Source: Burkholderia ubonensis (lineage in GTDB: Bacteria > Pseudomonadota > Gammaproteobacteria > Burkholderiales > Burkholderiaceae). From it: a stretch of 64,000 bases of DNA. The notes below the pieces were generated by a model. That model made no database searches. It had not been told where the DNA came from and saw nothing but the letters and a program-made list of their open reading frames with translations. The stretch covers positions 1,922,001 through 1,986,000 of the forward strand of contig NZ_CP013422.1 in the NCBI RefSeq assembly GCF_001718695.1, given 5' to 3'. The position numbers were made by a program, and so were the translations under genes. How positions within the stretch are numbered: position 1 is the stretch's first letter; the number at the start of each line of letters is the position of its first letter. This document shows, in pieces, positions 13,359 through 21,698 of the stretch.

Positions 13359-15251
13359 ATGCAGCGCTCGATCGCCACCGTGTCCCTGTCCGGCACGCTC
13401 GCCGAGAAGCTCGCCGCCGTCCAGGCCGCGGGTTTCGACGGCGTCGAAATCTTCGAGAACGACCTCGTCTACTTCGACGGCTCGCCCGCCGACGTGCGGA
13501 ACATGGCCGCCGATCTCGGCCTCGACATCGTGCTGTTCCAGCCGTTTCGCGATTTCGAGGGCGTGAGCCCCGCGCAGCTCGCGCGCAACCTCGACCGCAT
13601 CAAGCGCAAGTTCGACGTGATGCACGCGCTCGGCACCGACCGCATCCTCGTCTGCAGCAACGTGTCGCCCGATACGAGCGCGGACGACGGGCTGCTCGTC
13701 GACCAGCTCGGCGCGCTCGCCGAGGCCGCGCGGCAGGCGGGCGTCGTCGCCGCCTACGAAGCGCTCGCATGGGGGCGGGTCGTGAAGACCTACGGCCACG
13801 CGTGGCGGCTCGTGAACGCGGTGAACAGCCCGCATCTCGGGCTCGCGCTCGACAGCTTCCACACGCTGTCGCTCGACGATTCGCCGGACGCGATCGCCGA
13901 CATCCCCGGCCACCGGATCGCGTTCGTGCAGATCGCCGACGCGCCGAAGCTCGTGATGGACGTGATCGAATGGAGCCGCCACTTCCGCTCGTTCCCCGGC
14001 CAGGGCGACTTCGACCTCGCGCGCTTCACCGCGCGCGTGATCGAGGCCGGCTATACGGGGCCGCTGTCGCTCGAGATCTTCAACGACGGCTTCCGCGCGG
14101 CGCCGACCGCGCTCACGGCCGCCGACGGCCACCGCTCGCTGCTTTATCTGGAGGAGCAGACGCGCGCACAGCTCGCGCGGGAAAGCCGCGCGCCGGGCGC
14201 CGGCCAGCCGCTGTTCGCGCCGCCCGCGCCGCCTGCGCACGTCGGGTTCCAGTTCATCGAATTCGCGGTCGATGCGCGGGCCGCGGCCAACGTCGGCGAG
14301 TGGCTCGGCAAGATGCGCTTCCGGCTCGCCGGGCGGCACCGCTCGAAGGACGTGACGCTGTTCCAGCACGGCGCCGCGTCGATCGTGCTGAACGCGGAGC
14401 GGGATTCGTTCGCCGACGCGTTCTTCCAGCAGCATGGGCTGTCGCTGTGCGCGTCGGCGTTCCGCGTCGACGACGCGAAAGTTGCGTTCGATCGCGCGGC
14501 GGGCTTCGGCTATGCGCCGTTTTCGGGGCGCGTCGGCCCGAACGAGCGCGTGCTGCCGAGCGTGAAGGCGCCGGACGGCAGCCTCGAATACTTCGTCGAC
14601 GAGGCGCCGAACGCGCCGACGCTCTACGAATCCGATTTCGTGCTGACCGACATCGACGGCCCGAGCGAAGTCGGCCCGCTGACCGGCATCGACCACGTGT
14701 GCCTCGCGCTGCCGGGCGACGCGCTCGATACGTGGATCCTGTTCTTCAAGACCGCGTTCGGCTTCGAGGCCGAGCGCAGCTGGCTCGTGCCCGATCCGTA
14801 CGGGCTGATGCGCAGCCGCGCGGTGCGCAGCGCGGACGGCTCGGTGCGGATCGCGCTGAACGCGTCGGTCGATCGCCACACGGCCGTCGCCGAATCGCTG
14901 GACCGCTACCACGGCACCGGGCTGAACCACGTCGCGTTCCGCACCGACGACATCGTGAAGACGGTCGCAGAATTCGCGGCCGACGGCGTGCCGTTCCTGC
15001 GCATCCCGCGCAACTACTACGACGACCTCGCCGCGCGCTACGCGCTGCCGGACGACGTCATCGACACGCTGAGCGCCCACCACCTGCTGTACGACCGCGA
15101 CGACAGCGGCGGAGAGTTCCTGCATGCGTATACGGAACTGGTCGACAACCGCTTCTCGCTCGAGATCGTCGAGCGGCGCGGCGGGTACGACGGCTACGGC
15201 GCGGCGAACGCGGCCGTTCGCCTGGCGGCGCAGGCGCAGCGCCGGAAATAG
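13359..15251 (+). CDS. quiC: Two-domain 3-dehydroshikimate dehydratase / HPPD-like protein
   Basis: A 630-residue fusion. Residues about 1-270 form an AP-endonuclease-2-like TIM barrel with metal-ligand patterns VAAYEALAWG, LALDSFHT and SLEIFND; this part dehydrates 3-dehydroshikimate to protocatechuate. Residues about 290-620 are a VOC/4-hydroxyphenylpyruvate-dioxygenase-like domain with DHVCLAL and LNHVAFRT. This architecture is known for QuiC-type dehydratases, where the C-terminal domain's own role is less clear. The ATG at 13359 is chosen because homology begins there; upstream in-frame codons are Pro-rich linker-like. It is divergent from aroQ. Confidence 0.88.
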   Translation: MQRSIATVSLSGTLAEKLAAVQAAGFDGVEIFENDLVYFDGSPADVRNMAADLGLDIVLFQPFRDFEGVSPAQLARNLDRIKRKFDVMHALGTDRILVCSNVSPDTSADDGLLVDQLGALAEAARQAGVVAAYEALAWGRVVKTYGHAWRLVNAVNSPHLGLALDSFHTLSLDDSPDAIADIPGHRIAFVQIADAPKLVMDVIEWSRHFRSFPGQGDFDLARFTARVIEAGYTGPLSLEIFNDGFRAAPTALTAADGHRSLLYLEEQTRAQLARESRAPGAGQPLFAPPAPPAHVGFQFIEFAVDARAAANVGEWLGKMRFRLAGRHRSKDVTLFQHGAASIVLNAERDSFADAFFQQHGLSLCASAFRVDDAKVAFDRAAGFGYAPFSGRVGPNERVLPSVKAPDGSLEYFVDEAPNAPTLYESDFVLTDIDGPSEVGPLTGIDHVCLALPGDALDTWILFFKTAFGFEAERSWLVPDPYGLMRSRAVRSADGSVRIALNASVDRHTAVAESLDRYHGTGLNHVAFRTDDIVKTVAEFAADGVPFLRIPRNYYDDLAARYALPDDVIDTLSAHHLLYDRDDSGGEFLHAYTELVDNRFSLEIVERRGGYDGYGAANAAVRLAAQAQRRK

Positions 15252-15555
15252 CGAAGCGGCGAGATTCCGGCTCGGCGCCGGATCGCATGATCGCCAGCGT
15301 GCCGCTGTGGCACGGCATACCACGGCCCGGCTCGGCGGAGCGGACTCATCTATGTGAGCAATACGGCGGCGGACGCCCGTCCGGCAAGGCCCGAACGCGC
15401 GCGCCCGGCGGCCGGCACACGGCCGCCGTTACGTCCAGTAACGGATGCGGCATCGCAGCATGCGCGGCAAGGCGGCAGTTTTAAGAATCGCTTAAGCCTT
15501 CGACGGCACCATCCGCAACCATATCCGAAGAATCCGTCGAACTAGGAGGACAGCG
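15252..15555. other. Intergenic region with small inverted repeat
   Basis: No gene is seen. It contains CCGTTAC-gtcca-GTAACGG at 15426-15444, a perfect 7-bp stem with a 5-nt loop but no T-tract, so it is only a weak terminator or operator candidate. The 3' end holds the Shine-Dalgarno AGGAGG for the next small gene. Confidence 0.4.
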
Positions 15556-15822
15556 ATGAGCGCCGTAGTTGCACCCGCGGGCCGCCCGGCCGCGCCCCCC
15601 GCCAAACCCAGGACGATGCTGCGCCGCCTGCTCAGCCATCACGAAATCGCGACGCTGCTCGTGCTGCTGCACGCGCCGATCGGCGCCAACGCCAAACCCG
15701 AACTGCCGGCGCTGCAGGAAGCCGGCCTCATCGAAATGATCAAGCTCGACGCCGACGCGCAGCCGAGCTTCCGCCTGACCGAAAACGGCACGGCCGTGCT
15801 GAAAGGTCTCGGCTACCGCTGA
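15556..15822 (+). CDS. Small conserved-looking protein of unknown function
   Basis: An 88-residue protein preceded by a near-perfect AGGAGG at ideal spacing. The N-terminal 20 residues are Ala/Pro-rich. The rest (LRRLLSHHEIATLLVLLHAPIG, then LQEAGLIEMI, then FRLTENGTAVLKGLGYR) resembles a small winged-helix-like fold: a helix pair, a recognition-like helix and a C-terminal strand. No family was recognised. G/C third-position bias follows the coding frame. It does not obviously form an operon with quiC (304 bp apart) and converges on the AraC-type gene. Confidence 0.7.
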   Translation: MSAVVAPAGRPAAPPAKPRTMLRRLLSHHEIATLLVLLHAPIGANAKPELPALQEAGLIEMIKLDADAQPSFRLTENGTAVLKGLGYR

Positions 15823-15895
15823 GCCGTCAGCTTCCCCTTCCCCCACCCGCCCCACGCCCGTCATTGCGCGCCGCCGCCCCGGCGCGCGCGTCGTT

Positions 15896-16690
15896 TCAAC
15901 CGGCGCGTTCCTGCAGCATCATCCGGTATTCCGTCGGCGTCACGCCGACCGTCGCCTTGAACTGGCGCGTGAACGCGCTGTGATCGGTGTACCCGCATAG
16001 CGCCGCGACGTCGGTCACCTTGTCGTGCGTGACCAGCAGCGCGGTCGCGGCGTCGAGCCGCGTCTTCAGCAGCACCTGGCGCGGCGTCAGGTGGAACACC
16101 TTGTGGAAGTAGCGCTCGAGCTGCGCGACCGACATCCCGGCCATCTGCGCGAGCTGCCTCAGGTTCAGCGGCTGCACGTAGTGATCCTGGATGTACTGGA
16201 CCACGTCCGCGAGCTTGCTGTAGGCCGGATGCGAACCTTCGTGCGCCTTCAGGTCGCGCGAGATGCCCGCGAGGCCGACCACCTTGCCGGCCGCGTCGCG
16301 CAGCGGCTCCTTGCAGGTCAGGCACCAGCCCGGCTGGCGGCCGGGGTACAGGTGCAGTTCGAGCTGGTCCGTCAGCTGGTGGCCGGCGGTGATCGTCGCC
16401 ATGTCCTGCTCGAAGTAGCTGCGGCCGAAGCGCCGCGGGAACACCTCGTCGGTGGTCTTGCCGAGCAGGTCGCGCTTGTCCTTGTAGCCGCAGCGCATCG
16501 CCAGCGTGCGGTTGACGAGCGCGTAGCGGCCGTCCGCATCCTTCACGAAGAACGCGACGTCGGGCAGCGCGTCGAAGACCGGCTCGAGCAGCCGGAAATG
16601 CGCGAGCATCGCGCCGAAGTCGGCGTTGTCGGGCTGGTAGCGCAAGGTGTCGGACAGGCTCATGGACGGTGCGGCAAGCAAGGTCGTCAT
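15896..16690 (-). CDS. PAS-AraC family transcriptional regulator
   Basis: A 264-residue regulator. A PAS-like sensor spans about 35-150 (LPDVAFFVKDADGRYALVN and GRQPGWCLTCKEPL). An AraC-type double HTH spans about 165-262, with LRQLAQMAGMSVAQLERYF and the second HTH signature CGYTDHSAFTRQFKATVGVTPTEYR. PAS-AraC proteins often control small-molecule catabolism. No adjacent target operon is evident; the nearest upstream feature is the minisatellite region. The ATG at 16663 is an alternative start. Confidence 0.85.
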   Translation of the reverse strand: MTTLLAAPSMSLSDTLRYQPDNADFGAMLAHFRLLEPVFDALPDVAFFVKDADGRYALVNRTLAMRCGYKDKRDLLGKTTDEVFPRRFGRSYFEQDMATITAGHQLTDQLELHLYPGRQPGWCLTCKEPLRDAAGKVVGLAGISRDLKAHEGSHPAYSKLADVVQYIQDHYVQPLNLRQLAQMAGMSVAQLERYFHKVFHLTPRQVLLKTRLDAATALLVTHDKVTDVAALCGYTDHSAFTRQFKATVGVTPTEYRMMLQERAG

Positions 16691-16873
16691 CCCGGCATCC
16701 GCTAGGCGAGTGGCTGATGGCGTCGATTATAGAAGCGGGCGGTCCGGCGCGGCGCAAGGTTCGCGGTGCGGTGGTTCTCGCGGTGGAGGTGATGGCGAGG
16801 GCCGGGGCGCCACGCTTCGCGTCGCGGAACGTTATCGCTACGGGATTGGCGGGTGGAGGGCGTGGGGCGGACT

Positions 16874-17090
16874 GTCGCCTGTCCGCCTGTCCGCCTGTCC
16901 GCCTGTCCGCCTGTCCGCCTGTCCGCCTGTCCGCCTGTCCGCTTGTCCGCTTGTCCGCTTGTCCGCTTGTCCGCTTGTCCGCTTGTCCGCTTGTCCGCTT
17001 GTCCGCCTGTCCGCTTGTCCGCTTGTCCGCCTGTCCGCCTGTCCGCCTGTCGCCTGTCGCCTGTCGCCTGTCGCCTGTCGCCCGTCGCCC
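16874..17090. repeat. Minisatellite: 21 tandem 8-bp units flanked by 7-bp units
   Basis: From 16881 to 17048 there are 21 head-to-tail copies of GTCCGC(C/T)T, preceded by one GTCGCCT (16874-16880). Four more GTCGCCT and two GTCGCCC 7-bp units follow (17049-17090). Internal units alternate in blocks of CT and TT endings. All six frames are open through the array, so apparent ORFs across it are artefacts. It lies about 180 bp upstream of the PAS-AraC start and about 510 bp upstream of the binding-protein gene. An array like this could vary in copy number by replication slippage. Confidence 0.95.
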
Positions 17091-17312
17091 GTCGCAATTC
17101 GCAAATCGCAAATCGCCGGTTGCAGGGAGCTCACAACGCGCCGCGCAGCAGGAGGTTGTACGCGCAACCGCTGCAAGACTCGCAAGGCCCTCATCGGCAT
17201 CACACATCCCCCGACGCCGCCCCATCGCCACGCCCACCGCCGCCTGCAACCCAAACCCGCCATCCTAGGAACGACGACGTCCCGCGTCTTGGCCCGTCTG
17301 CGCATCACCCAT

Positions 17313-17360
17313 GACGATTTCGGCATATATCAGGGTTATCGACGATATGCCGAAATCGTC
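17313..17360. promoter_or_regulatory. Perfect 16-bp inverted repeat with 16-bp spacer
   Basis: GACGATTTCGGCATAT (17313-17328) is repeated as its exact reverse complement at 17345-17360. The 911-bp gap 16691-17601 holds this, the minisatellite and no supported gene. The repeat lies about 240 bp upstream of the ABC binding-protein start, plausible as two facing operator half-sites or a cruciform-forming element. Its regulator is unknown. Confidence 0.6.
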
Positions 17361-17601
17361 GCGCGCCACGCATCGAACGCGCAAGACGCGGGAATTTTCA
17401 CTATCTAGACTTTAATGAACGGTTACGAGACGTCCATCCGCCCCCGCAGCCCACGCCGATTCCGGCACAGCATGCGCTGCGTGCCGCGCATTCGCATCGC
17501 CGTGGCGGCGCGTTCCGCACCACGCAGGGTCGAAACGTCTCGCCCGGCTTACCGCACCGGTCGAAGGGTCGGCCGCGGCCCAACCACGCCATCAAGGGGA
17601 A

Positions 17602-18744
17602 GTGAAAGTGAAGCTGAAGGTATCGCACGTCGCGCTGGCCGCCGCCTGCGCACTGTCGGGCGCCCACGCCATCGCCGCCGACGTCGTCAGGATCGGTTTC
17701 GCCGCGCCGCTGACCGGGCCGCAATCGAACTACGGCACCGACATGCAGAAAGGCGTGCAGCTCGCGATCGCCGATTTCAACGCGACCAATCCGACGATCG
17801 GCGGCAAGCCGGTCACGTTCCAGCTCGATTCGCAGGACGACCAGGCCGACCCGCGCACCGGCACGACCGTCGCGCAGCGCCTGATCGACGACAACGTGCG
17901 CGGCATCATCGGCCACTTCAACTCGGGCACCAGCATCCCGGCGTCCGACCTGTACGATCGCGCGGGGCTGCCGCAGATCTCGATGGCGACGTCGCCGCAA
18001 TACACCGCGCGCGGCTACAAGACCACCTACCGGCTGCTGACGAGCGACGCGCAGGCGGGCCGCATCGTCGGCACCTACGCGGTGAAGACGCTGCACTTCA
18101 AGCGCATCGCGATCATCGACGACCGCACCGCGTACGGCCAGGGCATCGCCGACGAATTCGCGAAGGCCGTGCAGGCGGCGGGCGGCACGATCATCAAGCG
18201 CGACTTCACGAACGACAAGGCGCTCGACTTCTCCGCGATCCTGACCAACCTGAAAGGGATGAATCCCGACGCGATCTTCTACGGCGGCGGCGACGCGCAA
18301 TCGTCGCCGATGATCCGCAAGATGCGCCAGCTCGGGATCAAGTCCGCGTTCGTGACGGGCGAGATGTCGCGCTCGCCGACGTTCCTGAAGGTGGGCGGCA
18401 CGGCGGCGGAAGGCGCGATCGTCTACATGGGCGGGCTGCCGAAGGAGAAGATGCCCGGCTTCGCCGGCTACGCGGCGCGCTACAAGGCGCGCTTCAACGA
18501 AGACGTGATCACCTATTCGCCCTACTCGTACGACGGGACGATCGCGCTGCTCACCGCGATGAAGGACGCCAATTCGACCGACCCGAAGGTCTACGCGCCG
18601 TATCTCGGCAAGGTAACGGTCAAGGGCGTATCGGCGGAGCGCATCGCCTATGACGCAAAAGGCGACCTGAAGGATGCGCCGGTGACGATCTACCGGGTCG
18701 AGGGCGGCGCGTTCAAGCCGGTCGACACGATCGCCGGCAACTGA
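17602..18744 (+). CDS. ABC transporter substrate-binding protein, branched-chain amino acid type
   Basis: A protein of about 380 residues with a signal peptide (hydrophobic VALAAACALSGAHA, likely cleaved after AIAA near residue 26), then VVRIGFAAPLTGPQSNYG, the start of LivJ/LivK-type periplasmic binding domains (Peripla_BP_6). Two GTG codons compete: 17602 and 17608. The GGGG ribosome site is spaced better for 17608. No permease or ATPase gene is adjacent, so it either supplies a distant Liv-type transporter or is an orphan. Ligand unknown. Confidence 0.88.
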   Translation: MKVKLKVSHVALAAACALSGAHAIAADVVRIGFAAPLTGPQSNYGTDMQKGVQLAIADFNATNPTIGGKPVTFQLDSQDDQADPRTGTTVAQRLIDDNVRGIIGHFNSGTSIPASDLYDRAGLPQISMATSPQYTARGYKTTYRLLTSDAQAGRIVGTYAVKTLHFKRIAIIDDRTAYGQGIADEFAKAVQAAGGTIIKRDFTNDKALDFSAILTNLKGMNPDAIFYGGGDAQSSPMIRKMRQLGIKSAFVTGEMSRSPTFLKVGGTAAEGAIVYMGGLPKEKMPGFAGYAARYKARFNEDVITYSPYSYDGTIALLTAMKDANSTDPKVYAPYLGKVTVKGVSAERIAYDAKGDLKDAPVTIYRVEGGAFKPVDTIAGN

Positions 18745-19027
18745 CGCAGCCCCAGCGCGCGCGGCGCGGCGGCGCCCGGTTCGCCCGCCCGCGCCGCGCG
18801 CCGCCGCTCGCTGCCGCCGAAAAGTTGCATGCCCGCCTTGCGCACGTTCGTGCTCCTGTAGAATCCTCCCACTCGCTTGACACTCGTCCCCGCTTGCCCG
18901 ACCCGGGCGACGCGATGCGTGTTCCGTGCGCCATCCGCGCGCGGCGCACCTCGTCGACGAGGCAGGCCGCGCCTTGGAGACGCGGCGCCGATTCAAACAA
19001 TTAATTCGAATACCGATCGCCCTGACC
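18745..19027. other. Intergenic region, possible promoter for the MHS transporter
   Basis: No gene is seen. TAGAAT at 18859-18864 with TTGCGC 15 nt upstream is a weak sigma-70-like candidate about 165 bp before the transporter. No clear terminator for the binding-protein gene was found. Confidence 0.3.
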
Positions 19028-20338
19028 ATGCAAGCTTCCGAATTGAGCGGCGCCCCGCGCGCCGCCGAGCGCGCGCTGACGCGCAGCGACTACAAGACCC
19101 TCGGCCTCGCCGCGCTCGGCGGCGCGCTCGAGTTCTACGACTTCATCATCTTCGTGTTCTTCGCGCCCGCGATCGGGCAGCTGTTCTTCCCGCACGACAT
19201 CCCCGAATGGCTGCGCGTGCTGCAGACCTACGGCATCTTCGCGGCCGGCTATCTCGCGCGTCCGCTCGGCGGCGTGATCATGGCGCACTTCGGCGACCTC
19301 GTCGGCCGCAAGCGGATGTTCACGCTGAGCGTGCTGATGATGTCGGTCCCGACGCTGCTGATGGGCCTCCTGCCGACCTACGACACGGTCGGCATCCTCG
19401 CACCCGTGCTGCTGCTGCTGTTCCGCATCCTGCAGGGCGCGGCGGTCGGCGGCGAGGTGCCCGGCGCATGGGTGTTCGTGTCCGAGCACGTGCCGTCGCG
19501 CCACATCGGCTACGCGTGCGGCACGCTGACCGCGGGCCTCACGGCCGGCATCCTGCTCGGCTCGCTCGTCGCGGCCGGCATCAACCGCCGCTACGCACCC
19601 GCCGAGGTCACCGCGTTCGCGTGGCGCATCCCGTTCCTGCTCGGCGGCGTGTTCGGCCTGTTCTCCGTCTACCTGCGCCGCTGGCTGCACGAGACGCCGG
19701 TGTTCACCGAAATGAAGGCGAAAAAGGCGCTCGCGGCCGAGATCCCGCTGAAGGCCGTGCTGCGCGACCACGGCCGCGCGGTGATCGTGTCGATGCTGCT
19801 CACGTGGATGCTGTCGGCGGCGATCGTCGTCGTGATCCTGATGACGCCCGCGCTGCTGCAGAAGCAGTTCCACCTGTCGCCGGCCACGACGCTGTTCGCG
19901 AACAGCATCGCGACGCTGTGCCTGACCGCCGGCTGCATCACCGCGGGCTCGCTCGCCGGCTGGATCGGCGCAAAGCGCGTGCTCGGCCTCGGCGGCCTCG
20001 TGCTGGCCGCGTGCTATTACCTGCTGTTCGCGCAGGTCGCGGCCGACGCGTCGACGCTGCCGCTCTACTACGGGATCGCGGGCTTCGCGGTCGGCGCGAT
20101 CGGCGCGGTGCCGTTCGTGATGGTGAAGAGCTTCCCGGCCGTCGTGCGGTTCTCGGGAATCTCGTTCTCGTACAACGTCGCCTATGCGATCTTCGGCGGC
20201 CTGACGCCGGTGATCGTGTCGCTGATGATGAAGTCGAATCCACTCGCGCCGGTGGTGTACGTCGCAGCGATTTGCGTGCTCGGCGCGATCGCGGTGCAGT
20301 TCGCGAAGGATGCGAAGGAGCTGACGGACGCTCGCTGA
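19028..20338 (+). CDS. MFS transporter, metabolite:H+ symporter (MHS) family
   Basis: A 436-residue, 12-TM carrier. The TM1 motif LGGALEFYDFIIFVFFAP and the loop 2-3 GDLVGRKRMF are typical of the MHS group (shikimate, proline/betaine, alpha-ketoglutarate carriers). The middle loop after TM6 contains LHETPVF, another MHS hallmark. The ATG at 19028 gives the conserved short N-terminus; upstream in-frame sequence is not family-like. Monocistronic between its own upstream gap and a strong terminator. Substrate unknown. Confidence 0.87.
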   Translation: MQASELSGAPRAAERALTRSDYKTLGLAALGGALEFYDFIIFVFFAPAIGQLFFPHDIPEWLRVLQTYGIFAAGYLARPLGGVIMAHFGDLVGRKRMFTLSVLMMSVPTLLMGLLPTYDTVGILAPVLLLLFRILQGAAVGGEVPGAWVFVSEHVPSRHIGYACGTLTAGLTAGILLGSLVAAGINRRYAPAEVTAFAWRIPFLLGGVFGLFSVYLRRWLHETPVFTEMKAKKALAAEIPLKAVLRDHGRAVIVSMLLTWMLSAAIVVVILMTPALLQKQFHLSPATTLFANSIATLCLTAGCITAGSLAGWIGAKRVLGLGGLVLAACYYLLFAQVAADASTLPLYYGIAGFAVGAIGAVPFVMVKSFPAVVRFSGISFSYNVAYAIFGGLTPVIVSLMMKSNPLAPVVYVAAICVLGAIAVQFAKDAKELTDAR

Positions 20339-20369
20339 GCGCCGCCTGCGCGCCTAGCAGATGAACGAA

Positions 20370-20405
20370 GGGCCGAATCCCGCACCTGCGGGATTCGGCC
20401 CTTTT
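20370..20405 (+). terminator. Rho-independent terminator of the MHS transporter
   Basis: Perfect 15-bp arms (20370-20384 and 20387-20401) with a two-base loop are followed by TTTT. It lies 31 nt after the stop codon, and the arms also serve the converging DoxX gene. Confidence 0.88.
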
Positions 20406-20459
20406 GCGTTGGCAGCGCGTGCCGCGCACGTCGGCTGGATCAGTTCTGCTCAGTTCCGC

Positions 20460-20897
20460 TCAGCGCAGCGCGCCGTACGACGAACTCGGCCGGCGCAGCG
20501 CGTCGATGCTCACGCCGCCCGCGCCGGTCACGAACAGCAGCAGGAAGCCGCCGGCGATCGCGACGTTCTTCCAGAAATGGATCACCATCTCGTGCTGGAC
20601 GGCGGGGTTCGTCGCGTCCCAGAAATTGTGCCCGACCACCGCGGTCGCCAGCGTGTAGAACGCCATCAGCAAGGCGAGCGGCTTCACCTTGTAGCCGACG
20701 ATCAGCAGCAGCGCGCCGAGCCCTTCGATGGCGACGACGACCGGCGCGACATAGGTCGGAAACGGCACGTTCAGGCCGCGCAGGTAGCCGACCAGGTCGC
20801 CGTAGCCGAGCAGCTTCATCACGCCGCCCCACAGAAACAGCGCCGCCAGCGCCAGGCGCGCGAAAAAAATGACGCCGGAATCGACTGGACGCGTCAT
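20460..20897 (-). CDS. DoxX family membrane protein
   Basis: A 145-residue protein with four hydrophobic segments. The DoxX pattern is visible: LARLALAALFLWGGVMKLLGY at the start, then EGLGALLLIVGYKVKPLAL and a terminal helix. The start at 20897 has GGAG eight bases upstream. DoxX proteins are small membrane redox-associated proteins of poorly known function. It stands alone and converges with the MHS transporter. Confidence 0.85.
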   Translation of the reverse strand: MTRPVDSGVIFFARLALAALFLWGGVMKLLGYGDLVGYLRGLNVPFPTYVAPVVVAIEGLGALLLIVGYKVKPLALLMAFYTLATAVVGHNFWDATNPAVQHEMVIHFWKNVAIAGGFLLLFVTGAGGVSIDALRRPSSSYGALR

Positions 20898-21075
20898 GCC
20901 TTTCTCCTCGTAGCAGTTCGGCCGTCCGCACGGGCGCACCCGTGCGGTTCGAACCGCGCGGCCGAGCGGGGCCGGCGGCAAATGGGCCAGCATAGAGGGT
21001 CTTGTGGCCGTGTCCAAGAAAAAGGTTGTAGCAAATCTTTACACTGCAGCCCTTACCGTCGAGGCGGGCACGTCG

Positions 21076-21531
21076 CTAGCCGGCGTCGCTCAGCAGCACG
21101 CCTTTTTTGAAGATGAAGCAGCCGTAGCCGCGCAACTCGCCGGTGACGATCACCGCATACGCCTGCTGCGCGCGCGCGTAGAACGCGAACCGGTCGATGC
21201 CGGCGAGCGGCACCGCGCGCCCTTCCGCGCGATCGATCTCGGCCTGCACTTCGCGCTGCACCGGCGGGACGGCAGCCGGATCGCCGACGACTTCCATCCG
21301 CGCCGCGGGCGCATCGACGAACGTGTCGAGCGGCAGCACGGACAACACCGCGCGCACGACCCGCGCCGAATCGGCGCCGTCGATGCGCAGCGCGCGGCCG
21401 ACCGCCGTATGCCGCGCGACGGACTCCGCCGGAAAATTCGCATCGCAGATCACCACTTCGTCGCCGTGGCCCATCGCGCGCAGCGCGTGCAGGATGTCGG
21501 CGTGCAGCAGCGGATCGAGGTTCTTCAACAT
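21076..21531 (-). CDS. RbsD/FucU family sugar mutarotase
   Basis: A 151-residue FucU-type protein. The N-terminus MLKNLDPLLHADILHALRAMGHGDEVVICDANFPAES carries the catalytic-helix His and Asp pattern, and it ends with AVIVTGELRGYGCFIFKKGV. The family interconverts sugar anomers (L-fucose, D-ribose). It lies 167 bp downstream of garD on the same strand, so it may be read through from that gene. Whether its sugar feeds the aldarate pathway is not shown by sequence. Confidence 0.87.
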   Translation of the reverse strand: MLKNLDPLLHADILHALRAMGHGDEVVICDANFPAESVARHTAVGRALRIDGADSARVVRAVLSVLPLDTFVDAPAARMEVVGDPAAVPPVQREVQAEIDRAEGRAVPLAGIDRFAFYARAQQAYAVIVTGELRGYGCFIFKKGVLLSDAG

Positions 21532-21698
21532 GTGAGCAAGTCTCCGGGATCAGGAACGAACCGCATAACGTTACCCGATCCCGGGCGCCGCGGGCGACGC
21601 GTCATGCATGTCAGGCGGCCGCGCGGCGGCGCGATGACGACGTGACGACGGGGGCGCGAAGGCGCCCGCTTCGGCCGCAGCAAGCCACCGCGCGCGCG

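Noticed and set aside
16874..17090. CRISPR array
   Set aside because: Units are 7-8 bp, directly abutting, with no spacers and no cas genes.
16838..17326. Several open frames reading Gly-Gln-Ala-Asp or Ser-Ala-Cys-Pro repeats
   Set aside because: They exist only because the 8-bp repeat contains no stop codons in any frame; no ribosome site or family.
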